Shown piece by piece: positions 1 through 10,400 of a DNA stretch of 64,000 nucleotides. Each line of letters opens with the position of its first letter. Positions within the stretch are counted from its first letter, which is position 1. Position numbers and translations under genes: made by a program. The notes beneath the pieces are model-generated. The model saw only the letters and a list, made by a program, of their open reading frames with translations. It was not told where the DNA came from and searched no databases. Source of the DNA: Sipunculus nudus (Eukaryota; Annelida; Sipuncula; Golfingiida; Sipunculidae); NCBI GenBank assembly GCA_026874595.1, contig CM049309.1, forward strand, positions 66,694,926 to 66,758,925. The letters are read 5' to 3'.

Positions 1-368
1 CCAGAATTGACAAAGGTATGAGGAAAATAACCTTTTGATGTGTTTTGAAGTGACAGACATACTGACAAAAGTGAAACAAAGTTGAGACCAGATGACTTGA
101 CCAATTTATGAAGAATTCCCAGAGGAAGAATATGAGCTATAGTTTATGTAATTAAAAATTATAGTTTTGGAGATATGGCCGAAAAAAAATGATGTGCTGT
201 TGTGTTATTTTAAAGATTATGATATTTAGTTCATTGAGTGGAAATTTATTTTTCATACCAAAAAAAGTGCCCCAGGATTCTTCATTTTAACTATACATAT
301 TTTAAATGTCTCCCACAAAGTGGTATAGGGTGTCCCCCTCCAACACCTCACCCATCAGAAGGTATTGG

Positions 369-412
<44 letters not shown>

Positions 413-908
413 ATATATATATATATATAAATCATGTGATATTTTGCGGACACATAGATTTTAAAAATGTATACCCCTGTGATACTTTATATAATCTGCA
501 TGTTAATCATATACAAAGGAACTTACCTGCTGAAACCATGTACTTGTAATGACTTCCTGACTAGGTTCAATATATTTAGCGATGTTATCGGTGACCATAT
601 TTCCTAAGCTTATTCAATAAACAGCCGATAGAACATGAGACAAAATCCATATCCGGGCGTAAATAGCGGGAACAAACATACAGACAGTTAAACATAACAA
701 AGTATACCAGAAACCTGTATTGTCTGTTTTGAAATCAATAACACTGACGAATGAATAGAAACAATGCCAGCTCGATCACTTTGTCCATTAGTCGTTTTCA
801 TCATTTCAACCCATTGTTATTGGCAGTCCACCTGAAGAGACCTATAAAAGGCATATCGGTTGGCTAATTGTCAAACAATGTTTCCATTTCACATAGAGCG
901 AGGTTTTA
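1..908. other. AT-rich flank without a recognised gene
   Basis: No convincing coding exon, RNA gene or element end was seen on either strand apart from the (TC)n(TA)n microsatellite entered separately. The small open frame at 238-549 is low-complexity and reads through the microsatellite, so it is not called as a gene. Confidence 0.6.
371..430. repeat. (TC)n(TA)n compound microsatellite
   Basis: An uninterrupted TC run of about 18 dinucleotides passes directly into a TA run. The same (GA/TC)n-(TA)n junction occurs twice, in inverted orientation, in the foldback at 7,401-7,620, so it may be a typical tail or fold of one repeat family. Confidence 0.9.
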
Positions 909-911
909 TTA

Positions 912-1032
912 GGCCAAAAAAGATCGGGTTCTCAGGCACTTTTTCAGAAAACAGTGAGAACGGGCGATTTTTATTTTCCCTTTTTAATCGTGTACGTGTT
1001 CATTCACGAATTTTTAGTAATTTTTTTTTGCC
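912..1032. mobile_element. Short MITE, GGCC(A)n-TIR family, copy 1
   Basis: The left end starts GGCCAAAAAAGAT and is followed within 20 bases by GGTTCTCAGGCAC. The right end is the complement, a T-run followed by GCC. Both sides are flanked by TTA, a 3-bp target duplication of the type made by PIF/Harbinger-like elements. At 121 bp it is too short to code and looks like an internally shortened relative of the 334-bp copy at 8,791-9,124. Confidence 0.55.
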
Positions 1033-1084
1033 TTAGTTCAGCTGACTTTGTCATCTAAGCTATGGCGATCAACCTTTGTCCGTC

Positions 1085-2310
1085 GACTGTCAGACAGTCG
1101 CAGCACATATAGCGTGGCGCCTATCTCATATTGTTTTACTGATCCGTCGGTGACTATCCAGAGGCAATCGTCTGGTCTTGACAAAGTAATTACATTTTTG
1201 TCACAGAGGAGTAACTGAGATGTTTGAATGTGGTTAATAGCTCATCTATCCATGCCATCCTATCACGAGAAGGCTTCCCTGCAATCTGTTTTTCAAGAAG
1301 ATCCAAAAGGTCGGCATTGCCTGGCAGCACCCGACTGAGCACTTTGTATGCGCTGATACACTGTAACGAGGGTTGATAACGCAAGTATTGCTGGTAGGGA
1401 CCTGTCTGATAAAATCCCGGTCGTAAAGCGGGCTTCCGTCTGCCATACGTCTTTCCGCTTGTAAACTTGGCTTCCGCTGGGCTTTCATCCTTCCGTCCGT
1501 CAAACGGGTTTTCGGAGGGAAACTATTTTATGGGGCGTTTGGCCATGCTTAGGTTAGATCGTCGCCAGAGCTCAATGGGTGCGCGTCGCCCAGACAACAA
1601 GCAGCTGATTTCGTCTAGACAGCCTTCTTGAAGTAACACTAACAACATTTGGTAAGATCAGCGAGGCCCTTTTCTTTTAATAGTAACTACAGGGGCTAAA
1701 AACTAAATAAGATTCTTTTGTTAAATTAAATTAAGGGCTATGTAATATTTCATTTTTCTCTTTTCGGTATTTGATCTTTGTAATTATCTGGGAATAACCC
1801 GGCAAACTTACTGATTTCTCATTACCTCTTTGGGCAACTGTTTTTGTATTTTGTTGACTACAATACGATCTTAACCCTTTGACCGTGGATGGGGTTCCAC
1901 AAAAGATAGTGCGTCGATTCTGTGAGGGCTTTCTTTGTGGGTACCGCTTGACCAAACCCAACCTAGGATAACTGTTGATGTAGGACATATGAAGGTTTTT
2001 GCAACGTGTAGCCCGATGTTGTTACGTTTGAGGGAAGCAAGGACCTGGGTCTGGTTGGTTAATAAATCTTCTGATGTGTCGCCTCCCATGAAGAGATCAT
2101 CAGCTATTTTTGCTACGCATCCGTCTTGTATGAAGTCACCAAGCATTCTGCACATACGCTCCTCTAAGCATGATTCAGATCAAGGCATGCCTATTGCACA
2201 CCTGGTACAAACGCGTAGACCCTTGAAGGATATGACTACAGGGAGAGAGGTATTCAGTCAAATGCATGGCGGAGGTCAGTAACTATGATGTACTTCCATT
2301 CGGCCTATCT
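1085..2310 (-). mobile_element. Fossil LTR/DIRS-class retrotransposon pol fragment
   Basis: Reverse-strand pieces resemble the reverse transcriptase to early RNase H part of a Ty3/Gypsy- or DIRS-like pol known from invertebrate genomes. They include the RT palm (IADDL) with the following LGW segment, then a connection region, then an RNase H start (WIVTDGSV). No integrase, gag or clear flanking LTR pair was found, and the fragment is broken in several places. It is an old, partial insertion. Exact family assignment is uncertain. Confidence 0.6.
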
Positions 2311-3080
2311 CCCCGAGGACACTCAGTGTCCACGTTGGGCATGTTAGAGGGCTGGGGAGTCCTGTATTATCCCCCGTCTCCAAACGAGGTCAACAGCCCT
2401 CGGACAAACCAAGCAAAAGACAGCCAAGTAGCCAAGTGGTAATACACAGACTGGCCACCTAGGGTCCACAGTCAGTCTTTAATACCCAAGACAGACAAGC
2501 TCAGTTCAAGTCAGGCTGCTCCACAGATGAAGTCAACTCATGGGCCTGTCAAACATAGGCGACTTTGTAGACGACTGCTGGCGACAGGCTACAACAATCT
2601 AATACATTGTAACATCCCTCCTGTATTCTGTCACTAACTGATCAACTGCCACTGGCTATCAGTCAATCGCAGACACGTGACGCCCGCCATGGAACCTTTT
2701 TTGGTCTAAACTTTCTGAATGGGGTTCAGCCCGACTGCAGACCCTAACAGCCAGGGTGTTATGGCTTCATCCAAGGGTTGGTTTAGACCGTGTCTACTAC
2801 CGGCTGTGGTCACCCCCTTTAAACAGCAGTCATGCTACCTGCTTAGGTATGTAGAATGTTAACTCAATGCACAACTTAATGCAGATTGATCAGTTGAAGA
2901 TTTATGTTTTGAATTATATTTCAATAAAACAGTGTTGTTTTATTCTTTTGGGTCGTGCAAGTGCACACTGTCTAGTCCCAATATCCCCCTGAATTAGAAA
3001 GCAAACTACAGCCTTTCAGAAGCCCAGCTACTGAAAGCTGCCGAGAACCGCCGACACAATCATTGTGACAAAGGCAATCA
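2311..3080. other. Unassigned GC-richer stretch next to the fossil pol
   Basis: No gene was recognised. The base composition is less AT-rich than the window average. It may be further remains of the neighbouring retroelement, but no paired terminal repeats could be shown. Confidence 0.35.
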
Positions 3081-3082
3081 CC

Positions 3083-3390
3083 TATGACAAACCTACTACC
3101 CCGGGCACCTACGACAACCTACTACCCCACGTGCGACAAGCTACTACCCCGGCCACCTATGACAACCTACTACCCCACGTACAATAACCTACTACCCCAC
3201 ATACGACAATCTACTAACCCACTTACGACAACCTACTACCCCACTTACGACTACCCACTACCGTACCTACGACAACCTACTACTGACCTACGACAACCTA
3301 ACACCCCACCTACGACAACCTGCTACCCCGCGTACGACAATCTACGACCACACCTGCTACCAGACCACAACTTACCACCACACTGGCGAT
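3083..3390. repeat. 22-bp minisatellite, about 13 copies
   Basis: The unit is about 22 bp: a CCTACTACCCCAC core joined to a TACGACAA linker. Copies drift in sequence and slightly in length. A 102-codon open frame (3,084-3,392) simply translates the repeat (Thr/Tyr/Pro-rich) and has no other sign of being a gene. Confidence 0.85.
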
Positions 3391-4199
3391 AACCTACGAT
3401 ACCTGAATTCATGCTACATCCAACAGCTACAGTCTACGATAAGCCTTGACCCTGTCGGCGACAGATGAAGAGAACCTGAGAAGAACTCCGTTTTCCTATA
3501 GAAAAAAGATTGAGATATAGGGTGTGTAATAATTCTGTTCATTATTATCCTGGTACTGCATCAGTTTGCAAGAAGAAGGCGTTTTGCTGCTTGCGGCAGC
3601 CCTAATGTTGAAAGATCAGCAAGATAAAAGGACAAGGAGACTTGGTAAGAAAAAGGGCAAGTAGAGGTTTGTTAGGCTGAAGCCCTTGTGTCTGAGGAAA
3701 TCTAGGTTGGTTCAGTGTGAAAACCTTGGTGGTCCAGCAAGAAGATGGGGCTTCCTTCAGAAACCACATTATAATATAGGCTCCCGCGTGTGGGGGAGGT
3801 CGCGTGGCGGTTTGGGTTCTCCCTGAACCAGTGTTAAACGTGCTCGTAGTTAGCTTTGTGGCGGTCCTTTGAGACCATGCACACGCACCTGTACTAACAT
3901 TTTAGTCATTCTTGGTAGCTATCGAGCGGCCGCTGGCTTTGAGTTTGGTAAGTTGTTTTTTTTCCTTCTAAATTTGCTGTGGTATATACAAGTTTCTTAA
4001 AAAATGCCTCTCCTAGATTTTATTAAGTTTCTCCTTACTGGACCCAAAAGTTTTACACAACTATCTCCTTTAACGTTAATGAAGGAACTGGCCAAGCTTT
4101 CTTAGTCTTTGTAACGTCAACAGAGAGCACCTCAAGCGCCATCTGTTATTGTAACTGCCGAAATGAAGTTCGCGGGTACTTTGTTTTCAGCCGGGTTCC
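3391..4199. other. No recognisable feature
   Basis: Nothing coding or repetitive enough to name was seen on either strand. Confidence 0.5.
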
Positions 4200-5080
4200 G
4201 CCGGGGTCACATGTGAACTGGCGTCCTCTGACCTTTTCTTTTTACGTTGCGTCCCGCTCCATCCGTACGTCTCTAATTGATGAAAAATCTCAGGTGGGGT
4301 TTGAGGCAATTTTGCATGGCCCTAGATTTTGGAAGCTTTATCTTTTCCATAAAATTAGTGTCGCAGCCTATAATTGTTTTCGCATAGCGCCCATCCGTGC
4401 GTCTAAACTGGTTGAAAATCAGACACATATCTCAAGAATGGTCATACATGTACTTACATGTACTTATCCAAATTGTTGCATGTCCGTATAAAGGTTTTAT
4501 ATAGCTTTCTCCTACACAAGGCTAGTGGTGCCACCTGCCACTTTTTTTGCACAGCTTCCATCCATGTTCAATCACACAAGTTTTTTTTTCGGAAATGTTG
4601 CAAGTCCATAGATTTTCGATAGCTCTGTCATATATAAAAGAATGCATATCTTCCCCCACCTGCAATAGTTTTTGTGTGGCGTCCATCTGTGCGTTTTAAT
4701 CACAAATATTTCAGGAGTGTTTTCTGGTATTGGCGTGACAATCTGCATGTCAAAGGCCTGTCAATAAATATTTGTCAGCTTTATCGCATGAACAAGACTG
4801 GTATCACCACCTACAATCGTGTTGGCACGGGAGCTAGGGCTATAGGCACTACCTGCAACCATTTTAGTACGACGAGCCTCCGGACGCTCAGTTTTATAGT
4901 GATCATCACACGTGTCAGGAGTAGTTTGATGTACATGTATTAGCCTAAAATTCTGCATCCCTATAGATCTTGAATAGCTTTGTCTCATACAGAAGACTGC
5001 CACCTACAACTGTTTTTTTCTGCGTGGCGTCCATCCGCATCAATATTTTGGGTGAAAATCATATGTCGGGCCCATCTCGC
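4200..5080. repeat. Decayed tandem repeat, about 130-170-bp unit
   Basis: The motif GCGT-CC-CCATCC-TGCGT, preceded by a poly-T stretch and CCACCT, recurs near 4,247, 4,384, 4,549, 4,678 and 5,022. The last interval is about twice the others. Around it, 'CCATAGATTTTxxATAGCT' and 'TGAAAATCA' also recur. This looks like the worn-out core of an element of the Helitron-like type seen later in the window, but no ends were recognised. Confidence 0.5.
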
Positions 5081-6271
5081 ATTCTGATTCATCTCCGTCG
5101 TACAGGCATCCGCTGACTCCGCTGAACATTTCGTGCCAAAACCTAATCATGTGACATGTCGACAGATCCTTATAAGTCACGAGACAATAGCTCTTTTAAA
5201 CGGTGGTATCGTCAAAGTCTCGGAATACTTCAGCATCTCCGAACAAAGCTATTGCAGGCATTACCCTATTTAAGCTAGGTACATAGGCCTACATGCTGTA
5301 TTCTGCTAGGCATGACCTTGACACGTAATCAGGCAAAGTAGTCCGGCAAAATTCATGTAACCCGATGCTGCTGGATTAAAGCGGTCTGACAACATGTAGC
5401 AAAATTTCAATAGCTTCGACATTCTGTGTCTATAAAAGTTGCTTGTGGACGGTCCGGTGTCTAGTTTCTTTGTCATTTCATGAAGTCCATGCAGACTGCA
5501 GTCCATCCCAGGGTGGAACTATACTCGGACATCTCAGATGTTACTGAACACTGACCATGCAACCAGCCATGAAGCTGCTACCGACCCTGAATGACTTCTA
5601 CTTCAAGTTAGCGAATTGTCATTTAGTTCATGAAAAAATAAGCTGTTACAGAAAAAGCCAATCAGGCATTACAGAGAAAACCTGCACATAGGACCTATAT
5701 AGAGTGACTCGCATACAGAACGGATAATATTGACGCCGCGCGGCATAGGAAAATGGGTATAGGTCTAACCAAAAGACAGGACAAATGTTTATCCTGTACA
5801 AATTGTCATTTTGCCGATTCCCTATATAGATGATGTCGGCCGAAAAGGAAACGCTGCATATAAAAATAAGACATGGGGCCTGGACTAATCACCGGATATA
5901 CGGGGTTAAATGTTGGTCGCTGAAATTGTTATGTAAATAATTCATATAAACATATTCAAGCAAATTATTCTTGTCTTTAGAATGTCAAGTTTAAAAAAAA
6001 TTAATAAGAAGAAGGGATAGGTCCAATGGTGGGATGGAGAGTGCATTCCTAACTTTAAACCACTTGTAAAAAATATATATGATTAGGAAAAGGAAAAAGG
6101 AAAAGAAATAAAAAAAATGTGTAAATATATGAAATTGTAATAAGTAAAAATTTGTCACGTAAGGATCAGTTGCTCTATACCGTAAAGTTGATTTGGTCTT
6201 ATATAAGGATATAGAATTAATTGGATCATTTGTTGTTTTAAGACCTTATAAAGCCCTTATAAACACCCTAA
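5081..6271. other. No recognisable feature
   Basis: AT-rich DNA with A-runs near 5,990 and 6,100. No supported coding exon on either strand. Confidence 0.5.
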
Positions 6272-6678
6272 AGCTGTGTTTCCATTCATCCATAAATCTC
6301 GTACGTCTCGTACACAAAAAATTGGATCCCTCTTTTAAGATGAACTGTTTCCTTATGTACGTTTTAACGTGCTCCGCATGCGTATCCGCAAAAACGGACA
6401 GCATCGAAACGGATCGGTGAGCGATTCATCCGTTTTGCGGATGGCAAAAACGGTAACATTTCCCAACAGTGCCCCGGCGCCAGGTGTGATGAGACATATA
6501 TATATATATATTGACCTTCTTCCTGCCAGTTGTATTTGCAGTTTCAAAAGAGGCACGTGAAAGGGTATCCGCAAGAAAAACGTACGTACTTTTGGAAACA
6601 GTTTTGCGGACTGCGCGCTATGGAACGTACGTAGGTCTTTTGCAGATACGTTTTTTGCGGAAACATGGAAACACAGCT
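6272..6678. mobile_element. MITE-like inverted-repeat element upstream of the lactamase-like gene
   Basis: The 14-bp ends AGCTGTGTTTCCAT (6,272-6,285) and ATGGAAACACAGCT (6,665-6,678) are perfect inverted repeats. The interior is rich in shorter inverted copies of TCCGCAAAAACG/CGTTTTGCGGA and ACGTACGTA, plus a (TA)n run near 6,497. No transposase frame exists. Target duplication could not be settled. The element ends 171 bp upstream of the start codon at 6,850, so it lies in the presumed promoter or 5' UTR region. Confidence 0.5.
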
Positions 6679-6849
6679 GAAGTTAGCTGTATTGATTTGC
6701 TCGAGGAGTCCCGCCACAAATACCGCCATCTGTCGATGAAGCGGAGAATCACAAAGCTTCTTTGGAAACTTACACGAATTATCGCTCAATTTTCCATCCA
6801 CGAATTCCCGCGGTGTCGTGCTCTGTGAGAAGTCCTTGTCAATAGGGAA

Positions 6850-7088
6850 ATGGGGACCTTCAGAGAGAAGATGGCACCGCTTGTACAAGCTGTGCTACAG
6901 GCGTACAGCGTGCCAGGCCTGAGTGTGGCTGTAGTACATGACGGTGCCCTTGTGTGGGTGGGCGGGGCAGGTAATCTTCAGTTAGGTGGCCCCGCCCCCG
7001 TCACGGAGACTACGCGGTTCTGTATCGCCTCCCTCACCAAGGCCTTCACGTCAGCTGCCGTCGTGTCAGTTCTTCAGCACAGGAGAGA
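6850..7088 (+). CDS. Lactamase-like gene, exon 1
   Basis: Encodes residues 1-79 plus two bases of codon 80. It begins at the first ATG after an in-frame stop and contains the SLTK catalytic motif. The donor is a perfect GTGAGT at 7,089. Confidence 0.85.
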
Positions 7089-7226
7089 GTGAGTGAAAAC
7101 ACACACCTGATCGGCCTCCAACATGTAGCAAGCTTTATAATGTAAAACATTTACTTTAAAATGTCTGTTATAGTGTACCGGTATTTTTATTTTATTTCTG
7201 TCTGGAATTAAAGTTGATATATAAAA

Positions 7227-7290
<64 letters not shown>

Positions 7291-7402
7291 ATGAAGACAA
7301 ATTATACGGGGGAAAATACTGGGCCGTTCCGGGATTCGAACCCATGTTGGCAAGCTTCCCTAGCGAGACAGTTTGGTCTGCTTTTATGTGCATCCCGTAA
7401 CA

Positions 7403-7457
<55 letters not shown>

Positions 7458-10400
7458 TGTATGAATAGCCATGCTGGTTCATTGTATATAGAGATGGAAC
7501 TAGAATACACAGAAAAGGTGGTTCCCATAGGCAGTGAACCGTCTTTTCTGTGTACTCTAGTTCCAATCATTCTCTCTTTTTCTTTCTCTCTTTCTCTCTC
7601 TCTCTCTACATATATATATAATGATGAATAGATTTTAGAAGTTATATTTGTTGATATTATCATTAACAATGAAAATGTGAATTAATTATTGAAAAGAATC
7701 CCAAAGACAATCTTGATGCTTTGGTGATTAATTAATGCCCTAAATCACAATCATTTATGTACTTAATATCATGCTGTTTTCAGTGAAACTTTGTCTCATT
7801 TATTATAACACATTTATAAACATGCACGTGTTTCATGGTTGGTTGAATTCTTTGTAAAATTGATTAAATATGACATAATATATATATGCTGTATAGGAAA
7901 GTTAGGATTATGTGCACCACTGTCAGCATATGACATATGTATGATATAAAATCCCCCAACATTTACACAAAAAAGTGTAATCTGTATTTGTTTTGCTTCA
8001 GTATCACTCGTTATATTTTTACTGAAGGGAAAATAACATAATATTTTCAGTTCTTTTACCCAAAACTTCTACAACATTTTGATCCATACGACATTGTACT
8101 ATCCACAGTGTCACCTTGGACACACCTGTGACCTCCATCCTTGGTGAGGAAGTACAATTCTGTGATGAATTTCGTACAAAACATGCAACACTGAGAGACC
8201 TGCTGGCTCACAAGATGGGCTATGAACTGGGGGAGTCTGACATGGTTTGGGCCTTTAATCCCTTGACAAGAGCAGAAATGATGAGGTGAGTTGGTCCAGG
8301 GGCCTCTTACAATGAACAGGGCTGTTTGTGAGGCCCAGGGCAAACCACTCAGATAGGCACTCTCCCACAAACCTATTCACCGTTATGAATATAATGTTAT
8401 GAAATATTTTAGTGGATTTGTTGTATCGCTGAAAATTACAAGAACACTGATGTGAAGTTGTGAACCTTTTCATTATAACTATTTCATACTGAAATTGAGA
8501 TTTGATCCTTGTTAAAATGCAGTACTTCTCAAACATTTGTTCTAAAGGGGCCTGTTCACATATGTATATTAAATATACATGAAATATTGTGTATTATCCT
8601 TAACTTATTACAGTATCACTCATTGATTTTGGTTTGTCTGTTTGTCCATCTGTCTATCTGTCCATCCATCAGGTTTTCATTTCCGTGTGATAACTTTCCT
8701 AAATATTATCATTCAAATTTTGGTCAGTGATTGCTCTCATTCATACTTTGGTAAAGATTGCTTTTAGAGTGTCTGTCTGAAAATTCATTAGGCCAAAATT
8801 AAAAAAAGTATGGTTCTCAGGTACTTTTTTTTAGAAATCAATGCGGGCGGGCGTTTTTTGTTTTTAATTTTTTGGTCTGTTTCGATAAAAATTTCAAATG
8901 ATATTGGAAAAGCATGATTAAAACAGATTTATTTTGATAAACAAGTAAAAGCACTACATAACAAAGGAAATAGTGTGATTTTTATCTTCTTTAAAGAAAT
9001 GTCCGAGTGGCTGCAGGTCAAAATTGGTAAGTTTCAATTAAAAATCAAAATAAAAATTTTTGATGCGGGGGTATAAAATTGATGCGGGCGGTGCCTGAGA
9101 ACCATACCTTTTATTTTTTTGGCCTTATTATTATTTAGGGAAAATAAAAACTAAAACATATTGAGAAGGCAGGCATGAAGATCACAGGAAGCATAATAAC
9201 AAGAGGCGGAAGGGGAGGGGGCATAAATTTCATGAATTTGCTTGTTTTTTCTAAAACCATATGCTTTCTCCTGAACAAAAGTGGAAAAAAAAACTTGCAC
9301 CGGATGTGAACAGTGGCAAAGATCATAAACAAAGCACACCCAATACCTAACGGCTGTATCACACAATATCAGAAATCAAGATTTTTCAAGCTTCCAACTG
9401 ATGTTTCTTCAGTGTTTTGTATTTCATATTTCTTCTCTTTGTAAAAAATTAAAAAATGTTTTTTACATGTACAATTGTACATGCACAAAATTGTACCTCT
9501 GGTCATTAAGTCTTTTTATAGTTAACAGACATATGTGGACTGTGTTTACTCACACGTAGCACTATAACAATGTATCAAACAGATGGACTGGAGGTATTAA
9601 GCCTGTGTGCCTGGATGGTTTTGCTGGGAAACTTTTGTACTCAGCCAAAATTAGTTAATAACATAAGATAATATACATACTTTTTGCAAATAAATATGCA
9701 CTGTAAATGTTCTTGTTGTTTTTGAAACAAGACTGTCTTTTCATTTAAGATTATCAGCCATTTAAAGCATTACAGAATCTCCTTTATTGTTTTCATATTT
9801 AATAATCTAAATTAAATATAAACTGTATTGTTAAGTTATATCTTTAATATATTTATTAAGCAGGGCCACATTAAAGCTTTTGGCCATTAGCAAGTGAGCC
9901 ATTTCTGTGATGGATAAAACATGAATAAATTGATAGGCTTGTTCCTTTTAATCAGCAGATACCTAACAAAATATGATCTTCCTTGATGATATTGCCCACC
10001 AAAACCCTCAGTATCAGCCACCACCAACAGGTGTCTCTAGTGTGAATGGAAAGGTCTGTTGGTATGTGATTCCCAAGAACATTTTTACACATATTTTTGT
10101 TATGGTATGATTTAAGCCTTTTTTTGAAACATTCCTAAAGTTTTCTTTTTTTCACTTTTTTAATTACTTTAATCTGTGACAGTTATTAAATAAATTGTAG
10201 AGATTTTGAATTACTGTATTACATGAAAATGCTGAAATGCATGAAATATAGTTTTTGATAAAATTTTTAAATAGAAAACATAATTTCTTATCTTATGCAG
10301 CAATTTGAAGTATCTGGCTACAACCAGTGGTCTGAGAGAGAAGTTTTACTACAACAACATCATGTACACAGTGGCTGGTGTTGTGGCAGAGAAACTGTCA

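Noticed and set aside
2605-3075. Possible solo LTR (starts TGTAAC, internal AATAAA, ends CATTGTGACA)
   Set aside because: The borders are almost palindromic, no second copy or target duplication was seen, and the orientation does not agree with the neighbouring fossil pol. Too weak to call.
3084-3392. 102-codon Thr/Tyr/Pro-rich frame as a gene
   Set aside because: It is a direct translation of the 22-bp minisatellite.
7287-7400. Functional tRNA gene
   Set aside because: Only the B-box is good. No complete cloverleaf or clear A-box could be drawn, and it is embedded between TA microsatellites.
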